Shown in pieces: positions 15,897-24,275 of a stretch of DNA of 51,784 bases. The stretch spans positions 1 through 51,784 of the forward strand of contig NZ_CANLRP010000041.1 in the NCBI RefSeq assembly GCF_947493425.1, written 5' to 3'. The position numbers were made by a program, and so were the translations under genes. Source of the stretch: an uncultured Microscilla sp. (lineage in GTDB: Bacteria > Bacteroidota > Bacteroidia > Cytophagales > Microscillaceae). Position 1 is the stretch's first letter, and each line of letters opens with the position of its first letter. The notes under the pieces are model-generated. The model did not search any database and was not told the origin of the DNA. It was given only the letters and a program-made list of their open reading frames with translations.

Positions 15897-16922
15897 TTAT
15901 GCCAATATTTTAAAAACCAATTCTTGTAATATCTGAGCATCTGAAGTATTGCGGGTATTTACCCCCTTTGACTGAAGATCGGCTTCGCGAAGGTAGTGAA
16001 TGATATGTACTACCTTACCCAGCGAATAATGCCTCATTGCTACCTTATAGTCTTTAACAAAGTAAGGACTGACCTTAAGTACTTTTGCCAGGTTTTGATC
16101 ACTTTTATCGGTGATTCTATGCCCCACCAGCAATTTACAAAAGTATTGAAATATCATAGCAATCGTAGGAATTAATGGCTGGCTTTTGGGGTTAGCTTCC
16201 CAATAAATCAATATCTGACGTATTTTGTACCAATCTTTTACCCCTAAAGCTTTTTGGAGTTCGAATATATTATAAGCTTTGCTAATGCCCACGTGTTCTT
16301 CTACCAAGTGTTCATCAATAGGTTTACTTGGGTCGTTTACGTTTAGCAGCAGCTTGTCAATTTCTGTTTGTAAACGCCCCAGGTCTGCCCCTATCGATTC
16401 GGTCAGCATGGCAGTAGCCTTAAAGTTTGCCTGGTAACCTTTTTGTTTAAAATACCCCTCTATCCAACCTCCTACTTGGTGTTCTCTTATTTTTTTAGAC
16501 TCTACCACTACAGCTTGTTTGTCAAATAGTTTATAGAGGGTTGTATTTTTATTGAAGCTTTTGTGTTTGTGGTTAAACACCAACACAGTAGAAGGTTGAG
16601 GTTGTTTGATATAGGCTTCTATTATTTTTTTGCTGTCAGCCTTGCTCCAGTCAGCCAATTGTTGAGCTTCTTTTACAATAACTACCTGTTTTTCTGCCAT
16701 CATCGGAAAACGACGTGCGTTTTGTACTATAGTACCCAGGTTGGTGTCTTTACCGTATAATACGATTTGATTAAACCCCTTTTCTTGTTCTGGTAACACG
16801 TTTTTTTCGATAAAGTCTGAAATTTGGTCGAGATAATAAGACTCATCACCATGTAAAAAGTAAATGGGGGCGTATTTTTTAGCCTTTAGGTCTTTCAGTA
16901 CATTTTCTGGAGTTTGGGGCAT
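15897..16922 (-). CDS. holA: DNA polymerase III subunit delta
   Basis: A 341-residue clamp-loader subunit that opens the beta sliding clamp. It starts MPQTPENVLKDLKAKKYAPIYFLHG at the ATG at 16922; a TTG 17 codons upstream (16973) would add a Lys-rich tail of no clear use. Family landmarks are the degenerate P-loop region (YFLHGDESYYLDQ), the PMMAEKQVVIVKEAQ segment, and a C-terminal region ending FKILA. Length is usual for HolA. Cytoplasmic, essential in relatives. Divergent from the histidine kinase gene. Confidence 0.92.
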   Translation of the reverse strand: MPQTPENVLKDLKAKKYAPIYFLHGDESYYLDQISDFIEKNVLPEQEKGFNQIVLYGKDTNLGTIVQNARRFPMMAEKQVVIVKEAQQLADWSKADSKKIIEAYIKQPQPSTVLVFNHKHKSFNKNTTLYKLFDKQAVVVESKKIREHQVGGWIEGYFKQKGYQANFKATAMLTESIGADLGRLQTEIDKLLLNVNDPSKPIDEHLVEEHVGISKAYNIFELQKALGVKDWYKIRQILIYWEANPKSQPLIPTIAMIFQYFCKLLVGHRITDKSDQNLAKVLKVSPYFVKDYKVAMRHYSLGKVVHIIHYLREADLQSKGVNTRNTSDAQILQELVFKILA

Positions 16923-17207
16923 ATTTTTCTTTTTCTTATCATCATTTGCCAAGGGCAAATCGTTCCTTGACAAAGGTGTGTTTTCACTGCAATTTTAAAA
17001 TTAGTAAAATTTATAATTTCCCCTAAAGTTTCACCTGCTTTCTTTGTTTATATAGACGTACTGTAGGTATTGATACCAAGTGGGGGAACTTAGGAAACAA
17101 GTACTGTGATGGTGTATTATCGTTGGTTTTTTGTTACATTTGTTAGCGTTTTTATTCAATTATTTGTGGGTGAAATTCGCCATTTCCACACATTCATGTA
17201 TAGGGTT

Positions 17208-20132
17208 ATGCAATATTATTTTACAAAAAATATATGCCTTTTATTTATTGTATTATCAATCTGCAGTGTGCAGGCACAACCACCTTCTAAAAAAGCTGTA
17301 GACAGTTTAGTTAACTTACTTTCGTTGTCTGAAAAAGACGAGAAAATCGATGTGTTTATTGAGCTTAGTTATTTGTTCAGTGGCGAAGATCGTGGGTTAG
17401 AGTATGGTATCAAAGCCCTAAAGCTGGCAAAAAAACTAGAAAATAAAGAGGGGATAGCCAAAGCACAAAACTGTATAGGAAACTACCACCTGCGACATGA
17501 AAACTATGCGGCTTCTATCAAAGCACAACAGGCAGCTTTAGCCGCTTGGCAAGAGTTAGAAAATGAAAAAGCAATTGCGGATACCTATTGGTTTATGGGC
17601 AATGCCTATACTGACAAGTCTGACTTTACCTCGGCACTTAAGAGCTATGTCGAAGCCCGAAAGTATTTTGAAAGAACAGCAAGTGATGTACAGCACGCCA
17701 ATACTTTGCGAAAAATAGGGGTGATTTATTCGAAACTAAGTGAATATGAAAAAGCCCATGAATATTATCAAAAAGCCCTTAAGTTATACAAAGCCAAGCA
17801 AGATAATCAGGGTTTAAGCTCTACCCTCAACAACATAGGAGTGGTATACTCTAATCAAAACGAGCAAGCCAAAGCCTGGGATTATTACAAAAAGTCGCGG
17901 TTGATTGCCATGAAAACGAATGATCAGTTTATGATCTCAATGACCACAGGTAATATGGGTGAGGTGCTATCGGCACAGAAAAAATACCGGGAAGCGTTGC
18001 CCTACTACCAAAAAGAGTTGAAGATTTTGAGGGAACTCAACATCAAAAACCGTCAAATAGAACCCCTTGAATATATGGCGCAAGCTTATGCTATATTGGG
18101 TAAAATAGATTCGGCAATATACTTTGGTACTAAAGCCTACAACCTGGGTACTCAGATTAAGGAGAAGTTTAGGATGATAGAAGCCTCTAAAATATTGTCG
18201 GAAATATATTCTAAAAAAGGCTCGCCTGACTCAGCTTTGATGTACTATAGGGTATACACCCAATATAAAGACAGCCTCTTTAACCGCACCCGTGCCCTGG
18301 AGTTGGCTGAAGTAGAGCAAAAGTACTATGCCGAAAAGTACGCCAATGACCTACAAGATCAACAGAAACGGCGTAACTTCATTATTACTTTGGGGGCGTT
18401 GTTTGTCGTATCAGTGTTTGCCATTTTTCAATGGGTGTTTTTTTCGCGGCAGCAAAAACAAAAGAAGCAAGCCAGCGAAAACATAGAGCTATTAAGTCAG
18501 ATTGGTAAAGAAATTACCTCTTCGCTTAATTTAGAAGAAATCTCAGACAAAACTTATCAGCACCTCAACCAATTGATGGACGCCAGTATTTTTGGCATTG
18601 GGATCAATATACCCGAAGCCGAAATTGTAGAGTTTAAGCTTGCGCTGAAAGATGGTAAAAAAATGAAGCCCTACAAGCGAAGTTTACACTACAAAGATCA
18701 ATTTGCGGTGTGGTGTTTAAAGAACAAAAAGACGGTATTTATCAACGATCTCGAAAAAGACTACAGTCAGTATATCGACCGTTTTGACACCCAGTTGGAA
18801 AGTACGCTTAGCAAGTTTGAAGATGGCACTTCTATTCCTGAGCAACCTCAATCTAGTATTTATTTGCCACTGCTTGCCGATGGTCAGGCTCTAGGGGTAG
18901 TATGTGTGCAAAGTTTGAAAAAAAATGCTTACACCGATTATCATCTCAATATTTTGGAAAACCTGGCGGTGTATACAGCCATTGCATTGAAAAATGCCAG
19001 GGCTTATGAAGAGAAACGCCAGAAAAATAAGCAAATAGAGAAACACGTAAAGAAGTTTAGGCAAGCAAATAAACTTATTCAAGAGCACTACCGAGAGTTG
19101 AACCGTCAAAAAGAACACCTAGAAAAAACCAATATAAAGCTTAAACAAAGCCAAGATTCCAAAGCCCGGCTTACTGCAATGATTGCCCATGACCTAAAAA
19201 ATCCTTTGAATGTAATATTTGCCTATAGCAGCGAAACTGAAGCGATGAAAGCTGAAAATTCTCAGGTAAGAAAACAGATTCAGGACATACATCGCTCAGC
19301 ACGTAGAATAAAATCATATACCAACGACATGCTAGAGGTACAAAAGTATGCATCATCTAACCTTACGTTGAGCAAGGCACAGCATCGTTTTCATAAAATT
19401 GCTCAAGAGGCAATTCACTATATGAAGCCCTTTGTCGAAGAAAAGAGCATAAAGGTACAAAACAACATTGCTGAGCGTTTGCAGGGCAAGTTTGATGCAG
19501 TATACCTTGAGCGGGTTTTTGAAAACCTGCTAACTAATGCGATCAAATATACGCCCATTGGCGGAGCCATTACCTTAAGCAGCGAAGAAAAGGGTGATAT
19601 TGTGTGTATAAAAGTGGCGGATACCGGACAGGGAATTGATCCAAAAGATTTTGAGAATATATTTGAAGCCTTCAATCAAGTAGGCAATGCCCGCGACTTT
19701 GCCAATACTGGGTCTACTGGGTTAGGACTTACTTTTTGTAAAATTGCCCTTGAAGCACATGGCAGTCAAATCAAAGTAGCTTCTACGCTAGGCAAAGGTA
19801 CCGTATTTTATTTTAATTTGCCCAAAGTAGAAGTTACCGAAACGCTGGCTACTCCTAAAGATAACAAGCAGGAGCCTTTGCCTGTGACCGATGCTGAAGT
19901 TACTGGCGAGATAAGCCCTGAAGAGAAAGGGGTGATTCTGTCTTTTATCCAAAGTATAGCAGATGTGCCTTTTTATAAAAGAAAAAAACTCGAGGAATTG
20001 GTTGATCAGTTTCAGTGTGATCCAGCACAAACTGGTGTGCAACAATGGAAGTTGAAAGTACAGGAAGCACTGAGAAAGAGAAATAAGATAAGGTACCAGG
20101 AGCTCATCGTTGAAATAAAGCCTGAGGCATAA
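17208..20132 (+). CDS. TPR-GAF sensor histidine kinase
   Basis: I take the ATG at 17208, giving 974 residues that begin with a signal peptide ending VQAQ; upstream starts (17109, 17196) add a poor hydrophobic leader. Order: periplasmic TPR repeats (~40-350), one transmembrane helix (~387-410), a GAF domain (~430-597), a coiled-coil linker rich in Glu and Lys, then HisKA with H661 in MIAHDLKNP. The HATPase_c follows with N-box ENLLTNAIKYTP, DTGQGID and GSTGLGL (~773-842). About 100 residues follow the ATPase domain, a region not recognised. Two-component sensor with its response regulator 97 bp downstream; the signal is unknown, but the TPR part suggests protein-protein sensing in the periplasm. 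Confidence 0.88.
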   Translation: MQYYFTKNICLLFIVLSICSVQAQPPSKKAVDSLVNLLSLSEKDEKIDVFIELSYLFSGEDRGLEYGIKALKLAKKLENKEGIAKAQNCIGNYHLRHENYAASIKAQQAALAAWQELENEKAIADTYWFMGNAYTDKSDFTSALKSYVEARKYFERTASDVQHANTLRKIGVIYSKLSEYEKAHEYYQKALKLYKAKQDNQGLSSTLNNIGVVYSNQNEQAKAWDYYKKSRLIAMKTNDQFMISMTTGNMGEVLSAQKKYREALPYYQKELKILRELNIKNRQIEPLEYMAQAYAILGKIDSAIYFGTKAYNLGTQIKEKFRMIEASKILSEIYSKKGSPDSALMYYRVYTQYKDSLFNRTRALELAEVEQKYYAEKYANDLQDQQKRRNFIITLGALFVVSVFAIFQWVFFSRQQKQKKQASENIELLSQIGKEITSSLNLEEISDKTYQHLNQLMDASIFGIGINIPEAEIVEFKLALKDGKKMKPYKRSLHYKDQFAVWCLKNKKTVFINDLEKDYSQYIDRFDTQLESTLSKFEDGTSIPEQPQSSIYLPLLADGQALGVVCVQSLKKNAYTDYHLNILENLAVYTAIALKNARAYEEKRQKNKQIEKHVKKFRQANKLIQEHYRELNRQKEHLEKTNIKLKQSQDSKARLTAMIAHDLKNPLNVIFAYSSETEAMKAENSQVRKQIQDIHRSARRIKSYTNDMLEVQKYASSNLTLSKAQHRFHKIAQEAIHYMKPFVEEKSIKVQNNIAERLQGKFDAVYLERVFENLLTNAIKYTPIGGAITLSSEEKGDIVCIKVADTGQGIDPKDFENIFEAFNQVGNARDFANTGSTGLGLTFCKIALEAHGSQIKVASTLGKGTVFYFNLPKVEVTETLATPKDNKQEPLPVTDAEVTGEISPEEKGVILSFIQSIADVPFYKRKKLEELVDQFQCDPAQTGVQQWKLKVQEALRKRNKIRYQELIVEIKPEA

Positions 20133-20178
20133 ACAATGACCTCAGACAACCACAAATAATTATTGATGAGCATTTATC

Positions 20179-20186
20179 TATATTTG
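20179..20186 (+). promoter_or_regulatory. -7 element for the response regulator gene
   Basis: TATATTTG at 20179-20186 matches the Bacteroidota TAnnTTTG element, 44 bp before the ATG at 20230. No good -33 TTG is seen at the right distance. It may let the regulator be expressed apart from the kinase. Confidence 0.4.
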
Positions 20187-20229
20187 AAAAGGTATTACCT
20201 AATTACTTACCATCAAACATATAAAAATT

Positions 20230-21102
20230 ATGCAAGCAACTGTGTTGATAGCGGACGATAGTATACAGAACTTAGAGATACTACAGAAATACTTAGATAA
20301 TGCCGTGTTTGAGTACGAAATATTTGAGGCAAATAATGGAGAAGAAGCTTGTGAGATTGCTGAAAATGAGGTGGTAGACTTGATTTTGCTGGATTGGGAG
20401 ATGCCTGTAATGAAAGGAATTGATGCTTTAAGACGGCTCAAGGCGCAGGAAAAAACCAAAACTATACCTATTATCATGGTAACTGGCAGGGCTGAGTCAG
20501 AAGACCTCAAAGAGGCATTTGACGCAGGAGCTACTGACTATGTAGAAAAACCAGTGCGCGAAAAAGAGCTACAGGCAAGGGTAGAGTCTGCCATTAAATT
20601 ATATAAGGCGATGAGCCTGATCAAGGAGCAAAACATAGAAATAGAAAAGCAAAAAGAAATGATAGAAAGCCAGGCAAACCGTGAACTGAGCGTGAAGGCA
20701 ATGGAGAGCTATCAGAAAAATCAAATGCTTGAAACTATTTATGCTGAGTTGGGCAAAGTGTCGAAGATGACTGAGGGCGAAGCCAACAAAAAACTGCAAA
20801 AGGTGTTGAGACTGATCAAAGAGAGCCTGGCGTTTGAAGATGAATGGAAAAACTTTGTAACTCATTTTGAGAAAGTGCATCCTAGTTTTTTCAGAACTCT
20901 CAAATCACAGTGCCCCCAGCTTACTACCGAAGATTTAAAGCACTGTGCCTACATTCGTATTTACTTGTCAAATAAAGAAATTGCCCAGTTGCTCAATATC
21001 ACTCCTAAGAGCGTAATTACCCACCATCATCGTATCAAAAAGAAGATGGCTTTGTCAGACGAGCTCAAGTTTGCCGATTATATTCGGTCTTTAGGAGAAT
21101 AA
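20230..21102 (+). CDS. Response regulator with REC and C-terminal HTH
   Basis: A 290-residue protein. The receiver domain (1-120) has the acidic pair D9/D10, phosphoacceptor D55 (LLDWEMP), T85 and K107. Residues ~120-180 form a Glu/Lys-rich coiled coil. The C-terminal part carries a LuxR-like helix-turn-helix (LSNKEIAQLLNITPKSVITHHHRIKKKM), in the form often fused to TPR or REC modules in Bacteroidota, so it probably binds DNA. Cognate partner of the upstream TPR-GAF kinase. Confidence 0.88.
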   Translation: MQATVLIADDSIQNLEILQKYLDNAVFEYEIFEANNGEEACEIAENEVVDLILLDWEMPVMKGIDALRRLKAQEKTKTIPIIMVTGRAESEDLKEAFDAGATDYVEKPVREKELQARVESAIKLYKAMSLIKEQNIEIEKQKEMIESQANRELSVKAMESYQKNQMLETIYAELGKVSKMTEGEANKKLQKVLRLIKESLAFEDEWKNFVTHFEKVHPSFFRTLKSQCPQLTTEDLKHCAYIRIYLSNKEIAQLLNITPKSVITHHHRIKKKMALSDELKFADYIRSLGE

Positions 21103-21213
21103 AAAGTGCGTTTCTGATCAATATGAGCCTTTGAAGCCGTGTTGTCAATACTTTGTCTATCTTTTTGTAGACCTTTTGTCAATACGGTTTTTTTTTCTCT
21201 CCCAACTATTTGC

Positions 21214-21221
21214 CCTACCTT
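21214..21221 (+). promoter_or_regulatory. -7 element for the 61-residue gene
   Basis: TACCTTTG at 21214-21221 matches the Bacteroidota -7 consensus; the start site would be near 21228, giving a ~140-nt untranslated leader. No -33 TTG lies at the usual distance; a T-run is there instead. Confidence 0.4.
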
Positions 21222-21366
21222 TGTAATGTAATCAATGAGCCAGTTAGCAAACTAAACTACAAGGTTCTTCAACCAAAATCCTTTAACACATTCTTTAACC
21301 AGCTCACCAGCTATCAAAACTCAGTGACCACTTTACGTTACACTTATTGATAAAATTATTTTATTA

Positions 21367-21552
21367 ATGTCTAAGGACACAAACAATATCAGCGGCATGA
21401 AAGATTATTTTGAAAATCCGAAAAAAGTTAGAAAACTAGGTATGGGTCTAATGGGGTTAAACCTGTTATCTGAAGAAGAAATAAAAGACCTGTTAGGAGA
21501 AGAAGGAGAATCTTTATTAGAAGCCAATGCTATTGTTGAGTCAAAAAGATAA
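21367..21552 (+). CDS. Orphan 61-residue peptide
   Basis: ATG at 21367, own candidate promoter and own strong terminator (21718). The product is acidic with a Gly/Met/Leu-rich centre (LGMGLMGLNLLSEEEIKDLLG) that could form an amphipathic helix, and ends ESKR. There is no cysteine, signal peptide or transmembrane segment, and no modification enzyme nearby. Could be a small regulator, a peptide of unknown role, or a toxin-like peptide; none can be chosen from sequence. The response regulator gene lies 264 bp upstream. Confidence 0.55.
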   Translation: MSKDTNNISGMKDYFENPKKVRKLGMGLMGLNLLSEEEIKDLLGEEGESLLEANAIVESKR

Positions 21553-22180
21553 CCAAATTATCAACTGCCCTAAAGATTATAAAAAAGAACAACCTAAAAC
21601 AAAACATAATAAACAATAGACCAATAAACCACAAAACAAACATCCTTCAACCAGCATTGAAACCAGTTATGCAACTAAGTTTTTCGAAGGAATTTTAGTC
21701 AACTATGCCTTACTTTAACGAAGCAGCAACCAGTGGTCGCTGCTTCGTTTTTTTATGCCCTTATCAAATTTATGGGTAGTGTAATTAATGGGTCTGCTCT
21801 AAGTCCTTTACATTTTATCGCCTTGTATTTCACCTGTCTGTCCCCAAGATTCATGCAATTTCTCTCCCAACAAAAGGGTACACCTGACGAGCTACCATAA
21901 CACCCTTGTTTTGTCTTCCTATTTATTTTATTGTTTTATCATATAGGTGCCACGCTTCAGGGGTTTCTGTGGTAATCATTTCACTATTCTTTAAGCAAGC
22001 ATTGTCTCTTGCCTACATTCCGTACAGCCACAGCGAGTTTGTTTCCTCACTGAGTTTGATATATGAAACTGGTGAAATGTATGAAAGCTTTGTGATACCT
22101 GGGCGTTGGGTGGGACTACCCAAAACCGGATTTATTTGCTTATTTTTATATTTCAAAATACAGTAACCCACTAAAGCATT
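21553..22180. other. Gap holding only a terminator
   Basis: Apart from the terminator at 21718-21753 I see no gene. A frame at 21906-22166 starts with an unlikely hydrophobic region rich in Cys and Phe and has no support. No clear promoter for the 22181 gene was found. Confidence 0.5.
21718..21753 (+). terminator. Intrinsic terminator
   Basis: ACGAAGCAGC (21718-21727) pairs perfectly with GCTGCTTCGT (21739-21748), followed by a T-run. It ends the transcript of the 61-residue peptide with a long 3' tail. Confidence 0.88.
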
Positions 22181-22744
22181 ATGAAAAACACACTTTATCT
22201 CTTACTTTTGGCAGGCTTATTATTTGGCAGTGGAGCTACTGCCCAAAGCGACCAAAAACAAATTAAAGAAACCTTAAAATCTTATTTTGCACTCCTCGAA
22301 AAGAATGAAATGATCAAGAGTTTAGATTATCTCTATCCAAAGTTTTTTGAAATAGTACCCAGAAAACAAATAGAGAAGTCTATGAATGGTGTGCGCAACC
22401 GAGGTATTAGTTTTCAATCCCCTTTATTAACCAGCCTATCCGATGTTATTCAAGTAAATCAAGCAAAATATGCGCTGGCAGCTTATACTTTTAAATTACT
22501 CGTGAAAAAGAAAGGAAAAAGTAAAGTGGCTTTGCAAGACCTTGCCTCATTCTTTCAGCAGGTTTATGGCAACAACAATGTAAGTCTGGACCAGGCAAAC
22601 CAACAGTTAGTGATTCAGACCAAAGGCGAAATGTATGTAATCAATGACCCTGCTTATCAAGGCTGGAAGGTTTTAGAGAAAAAGAAAGAGGAGCACAAAG
22701 TATTAAATAAATTATTACCCAAAGAAGTATTAGAAAAATTATGA
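22181..22744 (+). CDS. Secreted protein, first of a paralogous pair
   Basis: A 187-residue protein with a signal peptide (1-22, ending ATAQ). The mature part begins with a helix (KQIKETLKSYFALLEKNE), then LYPKFFEIVPRKQIEKSMN, two beta-rich stretches, and ends GWKVLEKKKEEHKVLNKLLPKEVLEKL. The next gene has the same plan and equal length (187), so they arose by duplication. Its last four bases (ATGA) overlap the next gene, so they are translationally coupled. It may be an SnoaL/NTF2-like fold by its helix-then-strands pattern, but I do not claim that. Likely periplasmic. Confidence 0.7.
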   Translation: MKNTLYLLLLAGLLFGSGATAQSDQKQIKETLKSYFALLEKNEMIKSLDYLYPKFFEIVPRKQIEKSMNGVRNRGISFQSPLLTSLSDVIQVNQAKYALAAYTFKLLVKKKGKSKVALQDLASFFQQVYGNNNVSLDQANQQLVIQTKGEMYVINDPAYQGWKVLEKKKEEHKVLNKLLPKEVLEKL

Positions 22745-23304
22745 AACGTATTGTATTAATTGGATTAGTTATCATAGCGTTAATTCAGGGAGTCTGTGCC
22801 CAAGGTACTGACAAAAACGACATTCGTAAAACTATGCAGGAATATGCCACTGCCCTGAAAACCAGTGGTAACAAAGGTGGTTTACTGTTTGTGTATCCCA
22901 AAGTGTTTGGGTTGGCAAACAAACAAGAAGTACTGCAACGCATGGACAATAAAAAGGAGACAAGTAAACACCTTATTTTTGAGCGCATTATAGTAACCCA
23001 TATATCTGAAACAATGGTGGTAGATGGAGTAAAGTATGTGTTGGTAAACTATCAGGACGAACACAGCCATAGTTTAGCCCAACCACAGCAAGTAAAAAAC
23101 GCCGACAATATTGCTGCTGCACTTGCTGCTACCCACACTGCCTCTAAAAATCCCCAAGCGAAAAAAATGATTTTAGCCAGTAATCGACAAGCGTATGCAG
23201 TAAAGGAGTTGACTTATAAAGGTTGGAAATTGGTAGAAAGAAACGCAGCAATGAAAGATATTTTGCAAAAGGTGTTGCCCCAGCAAGTATTGAAGTTGCC
23301 ATAA
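22741..23304 (+). CDS. Secreted protein, second of a paralogous pair
   Basis: A 187-residue protein with a signal peptide (1-20, ending VCAQ). Shared with the first protein: DKNDIRKTMQEYATAL helix, VYPKVFGLANKQEVLQRM, KYVLVNYQ strand, the YAVKELTYKGWKLVE segment and a C-terminal ILQKVLPQQVLK. The two are clearly diverged (about a quarter of residues the same by eye). Start overlaps the previous stop by 4 bp. Confidence 0.7.
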   Translation: MKRIVLIGLVIIALIQGVCAQGTDKNDIRKTMQEYATALKTSGNKGGLLFVYPKVFGLANKQEVLQRMDNKKETSKHLIFERIIVTHISETMVVDGVKYVLVNYQDEHSHSLAQPQQVKNADNIAAALAATHTASKNPQAKKMILASNRQAYAVKELTYKGWKLVERNAAMKDILQKVLPQQVLKLP

Positions 23305-23381
23305 AAAGGCTTGAGGAATAAATATGAAAGACTGATAATTTAGTTACCTTTCTGAAAAAATCAGAAAATCAATCAGACAAA

Positions 23382-23963
23382 ATGAGTGTAGAGAAAGAAT
23401 TGCTTGCCCGAAGCCAGTCGAAGTGTGAGCTGTGTAGTGTTACCAATGGCCTAAAGGTATATGAAGTGCCTCCAACTGCTGAAAACACAGCTGAGCAAAG
23501 TGCATTGGTATGTAACACTTGTCTTGAGCAAATAGAAGCGCCTGAAAAAACTGACCCTAATCACTGGCGTTGCCTCAATGACAGCATGTGGAGCCAGGTG
23601 CCGGCCATACAGGTGATTGCTTGGCGAATGTTGACGCGTTTGCAGGGAGAAGGCTGGCCGTCAGACTTGTTAGATATACTATATCTAGAGGAAGAAACGC
23701 TGGCTTGGGCAAAAGCTACTGGCGAAGGTAACGATTCTACAGAAGATGTCATTGTACACAAAGACAGTAATGGGACTACTTTGCAGGCAGGCGATACAGT
23801 GGTGCTTGTAAAAGACCTCAATGTAAAAGGAGCTAATTTTACGGCTAAACGTGGTACTTCGGTGCGGAATATCTCGCTAACGTATGATAATGCTGAACAT
23901 ATAGAGGGGCGAGTAAACGGGCAACACATTGTTATTCTGACCAAATTTGTCAAGAAGTCATAA
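23382..23963 (+). CDS. phnA: PhnA/YjdM family zinc-ribbon protein
   Basis: A 193-residue protein. The N-terminal zinc ribbon has CELC and CNTC pairs (~15-18 and 45-48); a C-terminal PhnA domain follows with VIVHKDSNGTTLQAGDTVVLVKDLNVKGANFTAKRGT and GRVNGQHIVILTKFVKK. The middle (~85-105) is an extra helical segment. Family members were first named in phosphonate clusters, but no phosphonate gene is here and the biochemical role of the family is not settled. A small hairpin (TTTCTGA with TCAGAAA, 23349-23367) precedes the ATG. Confidence 0.85.
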   Translation: MSVEKELLARSQSKCELCSVTNGLKVYEVPPTAENTAEQSALVCNTCLEQIEAPEKTDPNHWRCLNDSMWSQVPAIQVIAWRMLTRLQGEGWPSDLLDILYLEEETLAWAKATGEGNDSTEDVIVHKDSNGTTLQAGDTVVLVKDLNVKGANFTAKRGTSVRNISLTYDNAEHIEGRVNGQHIVILTKFVKKS

Positions 23964-24036
23964 ACAATGAATACAATAGTGTTTTAGTAATGCAGTCAAA
24001 ATAACTTCCCCATTTTAACTGTATATTTTAGTCGCT

Positions 24037-24093
24037 ATACATCGTTGAAAAATAGCCGAATAGCGCTGCTATTAGCCGATTTTTCGCCTTGTC
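24037..24093. repeat. Dispersed palindromic repeat, copy 2
   Basis: The reverse-complement copy of 12606-12663: ATACATCGTT (24037-24046), TAGCGCTGCTAT (24061-24072) and GCCTTGTC (24086-24093). It lies between the convergent PhnA and SulP genes, upstream of the shared terminator. Confidence 0.55.
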
Positions 24094-24172
24094 TAGCGAA
24101 AAAATATTTACTTAAATTTGCTGACATTATTTCGGCAACATTACTTAGCTGACAAAGCTATAACAAAAAAAA

Positions 24173-24206
24173 GACCCGCTACAAGCCATAGTAGCGGGTC
24201 TTTTTT
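24173..24206. terminator. Bidirectional intrinsic terminator
   Basis: GACCCGCTAC (24173-24182) and GTAGCGGGTC (24191-24200) form a perfect stem with an 8-base loop, with an A-run before and a T-run after. It sits between phnA (plus) and the SulP gene (minus) and can serve both. Confidence 0.9.
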
Positions 24207-24275
24207 ATTTTGTCTGTTTCATAAAATGGACTGTTTGAACAGGGAAAATACAGCAATCAATGTTCAAACAAGCAT

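Noticed and set aside
21367-21552. Orphan peptide as a RiPP precursor
   Set aside because: No modification enzyme or transporter is nearby, and the end lacks Cys, Thr and a clear core.
21906-22166. 86-codon frame before the paralogous secreted pair
   Set aside because: No good start or homology; ends just before the signal-peptide gene and looks like chance.
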